Shown here: one piece after another, positions 23,004-33,100 of the stretch
Numbering within the stretch: the stretch's first letter is position 1
Layout of the letters: each line of letters begins with the position of its first letter
DNA from: Craspedostauros australis
Taxonomy: Eukaryota; Bacillariophyta; Bacillariophyceae; Mastogloiales; Achnanthaceae
Reading direction: 5' to 3'
Length of the DNA stretch: 64,000 nucleotides
NCBI GenBank assembly: GCA_026770025.1
Contig: JAMXDE010000006.1
Coordinates: forward strand, 2,610,001-2,674,000
Program-made: the position numbers and the translations under genes
Notes under the pieces: generated by a model
What the model was told of the DNA's origin: nothing
Seen by the model: the letters and a program-made list of their open reading frames with translations, nothing else
The model's database searches: none

Positions 23004-23121
23004 TGACAGGCTGGGGGCAGGCGAAGCATCGTCAACCACCCCCGCAAGCCTAACAGATGCAACCCCGGAGGAAAGGCGCCGAGAAGGGCCGGACCTCCTC
23101 GACAAGGGCTGGGGAGACTCT

Positions 23122-26100
23122 ATGTTCACCAAAGGCGGCACTATGATACGAATAGCCGCTCTGAACGTGGGATGTCTCCAGGCTGAGTCGAAACACTGGA
23201 AAAACGATGACCTGTGGCAATGGGTCAAGCAGCAGAAGATCGACGTTGCTCTCCTCTCAGAAATAGGAGTCAATTGGTCCAAGATCGGACGAATGAATTC
23301 ATGGAAATCAAGGACTAAGAAGCACGTCTACACGGAACGACACTCTCTGTCGTATAACGAGAGAGAACAGCTGGGCAGCCTGAGACAGTGGGGCGGCACA
23401 GCCTGTACCATGACGGGAAATATCACAGGAAGGTACAAAAGCAGGGCCAATGATCCGCGTAAGCTCGGCAGATGGGCAAGCATGGCGATCAGAGGTAAAC
23501 GCGATACGACTATCAGATTCGTCAGCGTGTACATTCCAAATAAAGGAGGACAAAGCGCGGGAACAGTCCATAACCAGCAGGCCTCCTGGCTAGAGTCGCA
23601 GGGTATACACACACCACCCATTTCGCAACTGATTCAAGATCTCGAGGAGTCGATTCGACAGTGGAAGGAAGCAGAAGAAACAGTGATAGTGGGCGGCGAC
23701 ATCAACATGCCGGTGAATCGTTCTCAGATGGCCAACATGATGGCGAGGCTACACATGAAAGAAGCGATCCTCAGCCGACATCCGACGGGCCCAGGAGTGT
23801 CTACCAACGTAAGAGCAAGCACAGACAGGGTCATCGATGGCATCTGGGTGCCGGCGTCTCTACAAATCGTGCGCTCAGGATACAGTGAATTTGGTCCCTG
23901 GGATCATCGCACAGCATGGATAGAGGTAGCCCAAGACTCGGTCTTTGGCACAACGAGTCGGCCCACCAGCAAATTCGAAGGCAGAAGAGTGCGTCTGAAC
24001 AGGCCCATCACGGTCAAGCGGTACCAGACAGAAGTCAGAAAACAATACAGGCGGGTGAACATGCAGAGACGGGTTGAGAGTCTAAGGGAGGAGATCGAAT
24101 CATCAAAAGCGCTCACTCCGGGCCAAGTGGAACGAATGGAATCCATCGACAGCGACCGCACGCACATCATGTTGGCAGCCGAGAAGAAAGCCAGGACTAT
24201 ACACATGGGAAAGGTGCCATTCTCTCCGGAAGTCAAAAAGAGAGCCATGGAGAAGCAGTTCTGGAACTTGGCGTGGAAGCGACGTGGAGGCACGAAAGTG
24301 AGTTCCCGTTGGTATGAAAGAGCAAAAAAGCAGGCAGGTATCTCAACCCGCACAGCCACTCTCAGTAAAGAGGATCTGGACAAGAAACGAAAGAGAGCGC
24401 ATGAAAAATGGAAGAAGGCAAAAAAGGACGCGCAGAAACATCGGGCCACTTTCCTGCAACAACGAGCAGACGAGGAAGCCAAAGCGGGCAATATATCCGC
24501 GGAGTCCGCTCTCGTCTCCATACAGAAAAGAGAAGAAGTAGTGGAAACCTTCCGCGCCATAAGACAGGTGATGGGGGACTACGATTCCAACAGCAAGGTG
24601 ACGATGGTTATCGCCAATAACGAAAGTGGCGAAGAGGAAGTGTACGACAAAGAACAAACAGTCATCACCCAATGCATGAAAGCGAACGAGGCAAAATACA
24701 GGCAAGCGTACGTGACCCCGCTCCAGCATCCCACCTTCGCTCGAGACATACGGAACATGAGTATACAATCCGCCCAGCGCAGGCATCATCGCAAGCTCGG
24801 CCAGCACGACAACCATCTTCTCGATGAACTCGGCAAAACTGGCGCAATACCATGGAAGGCCGAAGATCTTCACATCACCACGTCCAGCCACCAGCAACTG
24901 TGGTCCAAAGCGAGGGAGAAGACTACGTCGGGTCCATCCGGCCTCCATTTTGGGCTGTGGAAGGCGAATGCCAAGTGTGATGATCTCGCAAACATCGACG
25001 CGATCATGAGAGAGGTGTCTCTGAGGACGGGGTATAATTTGAAGCGATGGCTGAAGTGCACCGATGTCACCTTACTAAAGGAGCCAGGAAATTTCCGAGT
25101 TTCCAGGTTCCGCACCATCAGCTTGGTGGAAGGAGATTTCAACGCTAATCTCAAGTGGATCGGTAAGATCATGATGAAACACGCGGAGACACACCAGATG
25201 CTGCCGGAAGAACAGTACGGCAGCCGCAAGCAGCGAAGCGCGGCAGAAGTCAGTCTCAACAACAGAATGACGGACGACATCATCAGGATCACGGCGGCCA
25301 CCAGCTGCATATGCTCAAACGATGCGAAAAGCTGTTACGACAGAATGGCGCATGTTCCCCTGGAACTCAGCATGCGGCGACTGGGTGTGCCCGAAGTCGT
25401 GGGGGAAAGTGTAACATCGGCAGTGCAGTCCATGCAGCACCATGTGCTGACGGGTTTTGGAAGGTCCACAAGAACTTACCCTCACCGTGGATCCAAATTG
25501 CAAGGCCTACTACAAGGACTAGGCATATCCCCGGCAGGTTGGGTGGCAATGAGTTCTCCGATCATGGCAGCAATGACAGCAAGAGGATTCGGATTCAAGG
25601 CCGTCAGTCCAACCAAGCAAGTGTCCACAAAGCTGGTATGTTTCTCGTTTGTGGATGACACGGATCTGATCCACTCGGTACAGTCGGACGTCAATGATCC
25701 AGAAGAGTGCGTCAGGGAGATCCAACAAGTGGTGGACGCGTGGGAAGGGATGCTGCGTGCTACAGGCGGAGCTCTCGAACCCCGGAAGAGTTACTGGTAC
25801 CTTATGTCATTCAAGTGGGAAGGCGCCGGATGGAAATACAAAACGATCGAAGAGCAACCAGGCGACATCAACATCCGCCAGCCAGACAGCCAGGACAGGT
25901 CCACGCTACTGCGACTTCGAGTCGACCAAGCTAGGAAGGCGCTTGGAGTCATGGTCAGGCACGATGGAGTACAGAAGGACAATGAGGAGTACTACGCAAG
26001 CAAGGCCGAGCAGTGGGCAGACAAGATGAGGAGAGGACGCATGTTACGAACGCACGCGTGGATCGCCATGAAATCGACAATATGGAAGGCTCTAGAATAT

Positions 26101-28650
26101 CCATTGACAAGTGCGACGTTCACGAGAGAAGCCACCGAACGCATCATGCGACCAGTCCTTATGGCAGCCCTGCCGGCGGCCGGAGTTCAACGAAATGTGT
26201 CTCGCCAACTGGTGTTCGGGCCAAGTGAAGGTCTGGGACTTGGAGTGGAACATCTGTACTACGTGCAGATCACAAGACATCTTGAGAGTGTGGCGCGCCA
26301 TTGGCAGAGGTCAACGCTGACAGGAAAGCTCATGCACACGTTGGTGGAGCTTCTTACGATACAGGTTGGAGTTCCAGACGTGTTCCAACAGGATCCAAGC
26401 CAGTGGGGACACTTGGCCGAGGACTCTTGGATGAAGTCGTTGTGGATGGAGACAAGCGGGGTGGGCATCACAGTGCAGTGGGAGAGCAGGATACTGCATG
26501 CCCCCAGACAAAATGATGCGCCAATCATGGTGCGCGTTAAAGCCCTAGCGCTCGGTCCGCAGCAGGAAAAGATCATCAACTTGTGTCGGATCGCCAAGAA
26601 AGTGTTCTGGCTGTCGGATATAGTGTCAGTGGGCGGCGATCATCTATTGCCATCGGCCGACCAGCCTGGCGACGTCCCACTACGGGCCACATGTCTCAAT
26701 TGGCCTCCAGTGGGGAAGTTGAGTTCAGCCAGCTGGAAAGCGTGGCAACAGGTCATTCGGAGGATTTTCCCAGCGTCCAGAACCGGAAGCGTTCAACTGG
26801 AGCAGCACCTTGGGCAGTGGCGAGGATTCACATCGCAGCAGCCATTAGTATTTTGGGACCCAGCGAGTGACAGACTGCACGACAAGTCGCAGCCCTCGAA
26901 GGTGTTCGCCAGAATACCTCGGCGCAGTAGGCGCAGACTCTACGCAGAAATCGAAGGAGAAGAGTGTAATCCCGCAAAGCTCGTGGACGGTTACCGCCAT
27001 TCGGGAAAGATCGTAGTGACAGGAGCAAGCGAGGGAATGACCGCAGAACCCAGAAGTCCGACCTCTGTGGAGATGGCCATTCAAGCCATGCAGCGTACGC
27101 AATCTTGGTCAGTCCAACAGTACGAAATAGCGGGGTCCTGGGACACGGTGGCCCAATCCATAAGGCAGGGGACTGCGGTGGCGTGCAGCGACGGCTCAGT
27201 AGCAGACGGCAGCGGAGCCTCAGGGGCGGTCATACTGGCGGAATACGGCGGTGAGACAGCGCAACTGATCATCGCAAATCTCGCCCCAGCAACAAACGGG
27301 GTCATGCAGTCGCACAGGGCGGAACTCTCGGGACTCTACGGAGTTCTGACGATGCTGGCAGTGATCTGTGAAGTGCATGGCGTTGATGGCGGCAGCGCTG
27401 AGATCGGTTGCGACAATGTTGGTGCTCTGAAAGCCCTGGACAAAGAGTGGCGGTTGTCGCCTTCCTCCACAGATGCAGACCTGCTGAGGGCGGTTCGCAA
27501 CAGCTGCGAAGACCTACCAATCACGATTCGAGGGAGACATGTGAAAGGGCATCAAGACAACAAAACGGAGTGGCATAGACTGGACAGATGGGCCCGACTG
27601 AACGTGATCGCAGACAAGGTGGCAGGAGCGGCGAGAAGCTCTATGCTTGGCACAACAGCCTACGACGGCCATATACGCGGGGAGCGAGTCTCGTTCATGG
27701 CAACGGCAAAACTGACGCAAGTAAACTACTCGGCGGTGGCCGGAGAGCGCACTCAACAGGAGGCTGTCAACGTCCTTATTTCTCGGCGGGCGATCGATGA
27801 CGCATCCCACGTGGCGTGGCCGACCATAGGCCGCGTGCTTAAGCAGATCGGCCAGCCGAAGAGGGTGCTCATCACCAAGCTGATCACTGGTGAGGCTCCT
27901 CTGGGAAAGCGCATGAAACGCTGGGGAATGCGATTGTCGGACCAATGTCCGGGATGCGCAGCAAGTGAGGACGCCAAGCATTTCTGGCAGTGTCCCAGCG
28001 GTGGCAGGCGCGAAGTGGCTCATCGTCTTCTGAGCGATATTCGAAGGTGGCTTCAGAGATATCCAACCCATCCTGCGGTGGCGGCAAGTATTTCTGTCAT
28101 CCTTCGCAGCCAGTTCGACAACTCAGCTTATCTCCAAATAGCCAGCCCGGGGAGCATGCTCCATGAGGCTATTCAACATCAGCTCGCAGTGGGGCACCAG
28201 TCCCTCCGGAAGGGGCTAATCGTCACTCACTGGGAAAGCATGCAGGAGGAGTACTTGCGGCAGCAGCAATCGCGAAGGTCAGCAGCGAAGTGGGCAAGAC
28301 AACTGGTGCGGCGTATCTGGCACATCGCGTGGGAGCAGTGGACTGTGCGCAACGACGAACTTTTTCACAGTCAAGACTCGGCCGAGGCCGAAATGATCCA
28401 AGCTCTGGAAAATCGAGCGGCATCACTTCGGCTTCGCCTCGAGGAAGATCAGGCAGCCAATCGACGCATTCTGTTGTCTCAGCCGGCGGAAGGGGCTACC
28501 ACAGCACAGGTCGCGGTGTGGGTGGAGCAAGCCGCCATGATACTGCGTGAACCGGCCGCCTCTGGCGCCCTGCTCACGTGGCTACGTTATCGCAGGCAAG
28601 CTCATCCAGACCCTGGCTACGGCCCTGGTGGCTCCACGGAGGGTGGATAG
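23122..28650 (+). CDS. LINE ORF2: APE endonuclease, reverse transcriptase, RNase H
   Basis: 1,842 aa from the ATG at 23122. The same frame is open back to 22903, overlapping the end of ORF1 by about 100 bp in the +1 frame, so initiation may be by re-initiation or frameshift. Endonuclease at about residues 9-270: N15, E47, GGDIN with D193/N195, and WDH with D261/H262. Reverse transcriptase at about 620-900: motif A D734 in CSNDAKSCYD, and motif C FVDD with D845/D846 instead of YADD. RNase H at about 1350-1510: D1357, E1401, D1431 and D1498 with a VKGHQD segment. A CPGC...H....C zinc knuckle lies near 1608. All catalytic residues that I can align are present, so the enzyme looks competent. It would nick target DNA and prime cDNA synthesis from the nick. 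The RT-to-RNase H spacing is long (about 450 aa). Confidence 0.95.
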   Translation: MFTKGGTMIRIAALNVGCLQAESKHWKNDDLWQWVKQQKIDVALLSEIGVNWSKIGRMNSWKSRTKKHVYTERHSLSYNEREQLGSLRQWGGTACTMTGNITGRYKSRANDPRKLGRWASMAIRGKRDTTIRFVSVYIPNKGGQSAGTVHNQQASWLESQGIHTPPISQLIQDLEESIRQWKEAEETVIVGGDINMPVNRSQMANMMARLHMKEAILSRHPTGPGVSTNVRASTDRVIDGIWVPASLQIVRSGYSEFGPWDHRTAWIEVAQDSVFGTTSRPTSKFEGRRVRLNRPITVKRYQTEVRKQYRRVNMQRRVESLREEIESSKALTPGQVERMESIDSDRTHIMLAAEKKARTIHMGKVPFSPEVKKRAMEKQFWNLAWKRRGGTKVSSRWYERAKKQAGISTRTATLSKEDLDKKRKRAHEKWKKAKKDAQKHRATFLQQRADEEAKAGNISAESALVSIQKREEVVETFRAIRQVMGDYDSNSKVTMVIANNESGEEEVYDKEQTVITQCMKANEAKYRQAYVTPLQHPTFARDIRNMSIQSAQRRHHRKLGQHDNHLLDELGKTGAIPWKAEDLHITTSSHQQLWSKAREKTTSGPSGLHFGLWKANAKCDDLANIDAIMREVSLRTGYNLKRWLKCTDVTLLKEPGNFRVSRFRTISLVEGDFNANLKWIGKIMMKHAETHQMLPEEQYGSRKQRSAAEVSLNNRMTDDIIRITAATSCICSNDAKSCYDRMAHVPLELSMRRLGVPEVVGESVTSAVQSMQHHVLTGFGRSTRTYPHRGSKLQGLLQGLGISPAGWVAMSSPIMAAMTARGFGFKAVSPTKQVSTKLVCFSFVDDTDLIHSVQSDVNDPEECVREIQQVVDAWEGMLRATGGALEPRKSYWYLMSFKWEGAGWKYKTIEEQPGDINIRQPDSQDRSTLLRLRVDQARKALGVMVRHDGVQKDNEEYYASKAEQWADKMRRGRMLRTHAWIAMKSTIWKALEYPLTSATFTREATERIMRPVLMAALPAAGVQRNVSRQLVFGPSEGLGLGVEHLYYVQITRHLESVARHWQRSTLTGKLMHTLVELLTIQVGVPDVFQQDPSQWGHLAEDSWMKSLWMETSGVGITVQWESRILHAPRQNDAPIMVRVKALALGPQQEKIINLCRIAKKVFWLSDIVSVGGDHLLPSADQPGDVPLRATCLNWPPVGKLSSASWKAWQQVIRRIFPASRTGSVQLEQHLGQWRGFTSQQPLVFWDPASDRLHDKSQPSKVFARIPRRSRRRLYAEIEGEECNPAKLVDGYRHSGKIVVTGASEGMTAEPRSPTSVEMAIQAMQRTQSWSVQQYEIAGSWDTVAQSIRQGTAVACSDGSVADGSGASGAVILAEYGGETAQLIIANLAPATNGVMQSHRAELSGLYGVLTMLAVICEVHGVDGGSAEIGCDNVGALKALDKEWRLSPSSTDADLLRAVRNSCEDLPITIRGRHVKGHQDNKTEWHRLDRWARLNVIADKVAGAARSSMLGTTAYDGHIRGERVSFMATAKLTQVNYSAVAGERTQQEAVNVLISRRAIDDASHVAWPTIGRVLKQIGQPKRVLITKLITGEAPLGKRMKRWGMRLSDQCPGCAASEDAKHFWQCPSGGRREVAHRLLSDIRRWLQRYPTHPAVAASISVILRSQFDNSAYLQIASPGSMLHEAIQHQLAVGHQSLRKGLIVTHWESMQEEYLRQQQSRRSAAKWARQLVRRIWHIAWEQWTVRNDELFHSQDSAEAEMIQALENRAASLRLRLEEDQAANRRILLSQPAEGATTAQVAVWVEQAAMILREPAASGALLTWLRYRRQAHPDPGYGPGGSTEGG

Positions 28651-28695
28651 CAACGACTACATTTTACATGAAACGATACACAGATTCCGTGCTCC

Positions 28696-28714
28696 CTTCG
28701 CGCCCTGCGCGAAG
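28696..28714 (+). repeat. hairpin in LINE 3' UTR
   Basis: A 7-bp stem (CTTCGCG/CGCGAAG) with a 5-base loop, 46 bp after the ORF2 stop. Stem-loops at this place serve as reverse-transcriptase recognition sites in some LINE families; the role here is inference. Confidence 0.6.
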
Positions 28715-28787
28715 TTGAAAGGAGGCGGAGAAAAGCGCCACCGGCGCAGCCTCATAAGAGGGTTTAATCATTGTGTTATTTATTTAT

Positions 28788-28809
28788 TCTTGTTTTGCCG
28801 TCACCAGAA
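28788..28809. repeat. target-site duplication, right copy
   Basis: Begins TCTTGTTTTGCCGTCA and continues directly to CCAGAA, matching 20417-20440 except for a 2-bp difference. Directly follows the TTAT-rich element tail. Confidence 0.8.
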
Positions 28810-28925
28810 TGTTAGGAGGGCAAGGATCGTGCGAGCGACATGCTGTGCTTGGTTATGGTGGGTGGTGAGCCTTCGATTGAGCAAAATGAAAACTTGTCTC
28901 CTCGTATTCTTCAATCTGTGTGGTC

Positions 28926-28930
28926 AAAAA
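28926..28930 (-). terminator. RNA polymerase III T-run terminator of tRNA-His
   Basis: Five Ts on the minus strand, six bases after the tRNA 3' end. Confidence 0.8.
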
Positions 28931-28936
28931 GGGTAC

Positions 28937-29008
28937 TGTCCGCACTGGGAATCGAACCCAGCCTTTCACAACCACAATGTGAGGTACTAGCCACTATACG
29001 ATGCAGAC
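28937..29008 (-). tRNA. tRNA-His (anticodon GTG)
   Basis: A 72-base minus-strand cloverleaf. The acceptor arm GTCTGCA pairs with TGCGGAC (one G-U), with discriminator A. The D arm is GTAT/GTAC. The anticodon stem is TCACA/TGTGA around loop TTGTGGT, giving anticodon GTG. There is a 4-base variable loop, and the T arm is CTGGG TTCGATT CCCAG. A GGTTCGATTCC-like B box and a TAGTGG-containing A box are in place. No intron. The CCA end is not encoded, as expected for a eukaryotic nuclear gene, and a TTTTT terminator follows. It looks functional. Confidence 0.95.
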
Positions 29009-30142
29009 TTTGTGACAGCAATGCTGCTGAGCTGCTTGATTTAGAATTTCTATAGCCTTATGTTGTGCTCTGCACCACGATCTCGTCGCGTGCAAAACTT
29101 CTCTGATTGTGCTGGTGGTAGCAACTCTCGTGGCTTCTCTCTTGCAAACCAATGATGAGGAGAGCCCAAACACAATTGATTGCGTCATTCGCTCTGGGCT
29201 CTGTGAGATGGTGACGAGGCCGTCGCCTCGCCAAGTACTCGCTTCTCGCAAGTTTGTTGCATGCGGCAGAGGCGACTCCAAATCACAAACGATTGTGGAC
29301 TGCCTTGGTTCCTTTCGGAACACACACAACGAGTTGCTTGCTTCGCTCTCCTCCTTATTGATTCCATCACGAGAAGCCCTCATGATGTTGGCGTGGATGC
29401 GTCTGCGCTTCCTCAGTTCTCCACCTGAGTGTGACGTATGGTGCTCTCCCTCTCCGGAGAGTTGTGCGAGTAGTCGTGGGTTGGTGTTGGCATCGGCGTT
29501 GTGGATTAGTCGCACGCACGAGTGCACGGTCCAGAATCTCGCATTGGTACAGAGGACACTCCAGTTCGAGGACATTGTTGTGGGCATCCAATGTCACGTT
29601 GCTCGCTTGACCGACAACATGATCACCTCGCAATGCCTGTTCAGTCTCGAATTGTGATGTTTGTGATGATGACTCACGCACGGATTCACATTCACGTTTC
29701 TGTTTACATACGGCCCCATTCAGCGAAGTCGAGTATTATTCTGCGGATTTGAGATACTGAAACGTGATATTTTTAGACATCAATTTTCCGTCTTGTCCAT
29801 TAGGGTTAGATATATTTAGCTAGCTTTTACGACACAAATACATGGCTGGCTTGTCCTCATTGTGGACGAAAATGGTGACGTCATCGACGGTCGATGCCAG
29901 ACTGAGATGGTATCCAGCGGCCTCGATGGTGATGTTGTGAAAGGTTCAGCGCTACGTTCATTCCTTGTGTTGTCGATGGTTTGGCTCTGGTGTGCGTTAC
30001 CTCCTTTGTGCGTGGGATGTCAAACAGCACGGTGTTGGTGGTGGCATCCCTACACGTCCACTTCCACGTTCACGGCAATAGCAACACTTGCGAATATGAC
30101 ACAACATAATATAATATCATATAATATCATATAGTACAATAT
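29009..30142. other. intergenic between tRNA-His and degenerate LINE
   Basis: Frames of 180-200 codons overlap on both strands (28994-29681). The minus-strand reading (ETEQALRGDHVVGQASNVT...) looks mildly protein-like but breaks after about 60 codons. I cannot identify it. AT-rich ATAATATC repeats occur near 30100-30130. Confidence 0.4.
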
Positions 30143-30162
30143 TGTGTAATGGAGCATAAGAC

Positions 30163-33100
30163 CAGGGACCAGGAAAACAAAAACAGTAGAAACACGTAAA
30201 GATAGTACAAAAATGAATGCAAACACCGAAACAGCACCGACGTCAACGGGTGTCAACCATAGAAAAGATACAGAAGTGAGGCCAACAGCAGCAACAATGG
30301 CAGGCAAAGCGATGGTAAATCATAAGGAGACTGCCAACGGCATACGTGGAGGAGGACAGTCACAAACAAGGGCTGTCAAGACCATGCCACAGAAGGCTGG
30401 GAGCAAGAAACGGGATAAGATGCTGACACTTGTGGAAGGAGAAAACAAGGAAAGAGTCTCCACTGCGCACAGGACAACGACAAGCATGTGGAAATCTCTG
30501 CCAGGAGAAATCCGCAAGGTGGCTGTTTTGTTCTCCTACCGTGAAGTGACGGCAGAGGAAGGCAGGTCAATCCATATCCTGGTGAAAGGGATGATGAATC
30601 AACGATACAGGTGGACCAGGAAGGCAACTGCAAAACAGGAAACACCATCCTGGTGCAGGAAGTGCAGGTGTTCATCAGCATGGCTATTGATGGAAGAAAA
30701 GAAATTTGGTGTGGCGCAAGTGCCCAAAACAGATGAACGACGACAGCAGATCCAACAACTCGCTGCTGACTTGAGCATGACAGATCCAAACATGGTGCTG
30801 AAAGACATGATGATTCCCAATTCAGGAGGGCTCCTGAGGAAGACTGAGATCACCATTGCATGGAGAGCGGCTGTGAACGTGTTGGGGTCATGGTACCCAG
30901 ACATCAAGTTTGTTACCCAAGGCAAAGATGCGGTAGTGGGGGAAGCCGAAAGCAGCATGATGAGCACAACCGCAGAAGGGAGTGGCAAGAAGGGAAAGAC
31001 GAGAGATAGCAACATTGTCCAACCAAGAAAGCTCAAGCAGAAGAAAATCAAATTCATGACCATCACACCAACTGTGAGAGAGGTGGAGGGACAGCATTTG
31101 GCAAAGACGATGGAGCACAACACAAGTAGTGAGAGTGAGGAGTCTGACAAGGATGAAAAGTCAAGCAAGAGTGAAGGGAGTATCAGCACAAAACCGAATA
31201 GTGCTAAGTACGTTACTCCCGTAGCCCCCACTATCTATAAATTTCACTTGTGTTCGGATCAGCAATCGCATCGCCTGTAGCTCAACAGTGGAGCACCAGT
31301 AATTCTAACTGAGGTTCCTGGTTCGAATCCTGGCATGGTACTTTGCTTTTGCTCTCCCCTCATGATTTTTTGATAGTGCTCTAACAGGGAGCACAAGCAG
31401 TGCAAAATCGGATGAAGCCAGTGATAGCAATGCATCCGTGGAGAGCAAGACCACGCATACACTGAAGAAAGGCATGGTAGCGAAGAGATTTGACTTGACA
31501 GTACCAGTCATATCAGGCGGCAATCCAGAGAAGAGGTATCTGAAGCCACTTAAGAATGGCTAGGGGCGCTCAAGGATCATGATGACACGATTTTTCTCAT
31601 GGTGTGGAAGGTACAAGACGCCAACAAGGCGATTGGCAATGCCAACCAATTCCCAACGACTGAGAAGGAGCTGATGGTGTACATGAGCACAACGAAGGCA
31701 ACATTGAATGGTCGAACGGTGGTGGCACAAGTGCGTATTGCTATGACATGTGATCCAAAGGGCATCGTGTCAAAGTCAGGATCGCAGCTGAGTTTCTTCT
31801 ACCAGTCAACTCGACAGACTCTGTAAAAGAGACTGCTGGATGAAGTGGAGTACACAAAGCAAATTGGAATGCTCACCTACATGGGGAACTTTTCCAATGG
31901 ACCTGCTATATGTGCCATCATCAACAAGCGTCTGAAGGCTGCAGGAGTCGACGGCAAAGTTGGGGGAAGAGTCAGGGCGGACGGAATGATCAGCCAGGAA
32001 TGGCGAGATGCTCATAAAGCTATGGGGAGGAGTTTCAAGGTGCAACCTTGGCAAGCTCTCAGGCTTGAAGCTGACATCCGCATCCATGTGAGAATCGCCA
32101 AAATCTTCTGCGAGATGTTCGATGACATCTCCAAGATTGGGTCAGGAGAACTCTGCAACAGATTCATCCCCCATCCAATGGCAATGACGTTGGGCCCAGA
32201 TGGAGTGGCAGCCACAAAGATGCTACAGAAACGCAAAGCGGAAATGGGAAGGATGGTGGAAGTGTCGATCAGAGGGGTCAAACAATTTGATGAGCTGGAC
32301 ACGACGGATCCAAGGAACCACTGAGATCGAACCTTGCCAATCAGGTGCATCTGATCACAAAGAGGCCGGTGTTTATCCACATTGACAAGCAGGAGGTGCC
32401 CTGGAATGGCGAGACCGACACCGCCTACGCATACATGTTCCCAGAGCATCTGGTGAGGGCAGAGGGGATCGTAAACACCCTGGCAGCAAGGTGCACGTGG
32501 GAAGTGGGAGCCACCAGCGCGAACTGGTTCACTCCGACTGAGCAAGCCAAGGTGCATCAGGTGCAGTACGACGAGGAGACCGGGAAGTACGTGGTGCTCC
32601 AGATCGAATTGATGTTGATGGTGGCAGACGAATTTCTGGATGTCAAGATCAAAGGACTCGAAGTGGTGGAAGGATCGTCATTTCGACTGCTGGCGCTTGA
32701 CGACAAAAGTGCATACTCGTTCACGACGCACACCAGTCGAAAAGGGACGGCGCTCGACAAGCCTATCAAGTCGGTCATGAAGCAATGCATGGTGGAGGCT
32801 CCTGCGAGCATCCTACCAGGCCGTGGCGACAAGTGCAGGTACAATGCGAATCTTCCAGGCGGTAGGAAGCAAGTGGTCAATGGTGGTTCCACAGTCGTGG
32901 TGGGCAAGTGTGGCCAAATAAGCATCTGCAGCACAGCTGGAAGTGCGAATGGTGGAGGATCTGATACAACCGAGGAGGCAGGGTGATCGCCCAATAATGA
33001 AAACCATTGCGGAGCTGTGCAACAGGGAGGAAATGCGACAAGTGAATCTGTGTCAAAGGTCAATGAAGTTGTTCTGGATGTCTGAGATTGTTACGGCGGA

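Larger units (their letters stand above)
20441..28787 (+). mobile_element. near-complete non-LTR retrotransposon (RNase H-bearing LINE)
   Basis: About 8.35 kb between imperfect 22-24 bp target-site duplications. Order: A-rich 5' UTR, ORF1, ORF2 (APE endonuclease, reverse transcriptase, RNase H, zinc knuckle), and a short 3' UTR. The 3' UTR has a hairpin (CTTCGCG paired with CGCGAAG, 28696-28714) and a TTAT-rich tail. An RNase H domain downstream of the reverse transcriptase places it with the I-type superfamily of LINEs. ORF2 is uninterrupted, which suggests recent insertion; ORF1 has one frame change. The right end is 127 bp from a tRNA-His gene. Confidence 0.9.

Noticed and set aside
20558-28650. 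Virus- or LTR-retrotransposon-type element
   Set aside because: No LTRs, protease or integrase; APE endonuclease upstream of RT and a target-site duplication define a LINE.
31276-31345. Second tRNA gene
   Set aside because: A and B boxes are good but the acceptor arm does not pair and the anticodon loop lacks U33; better explained as the head of a SINE.
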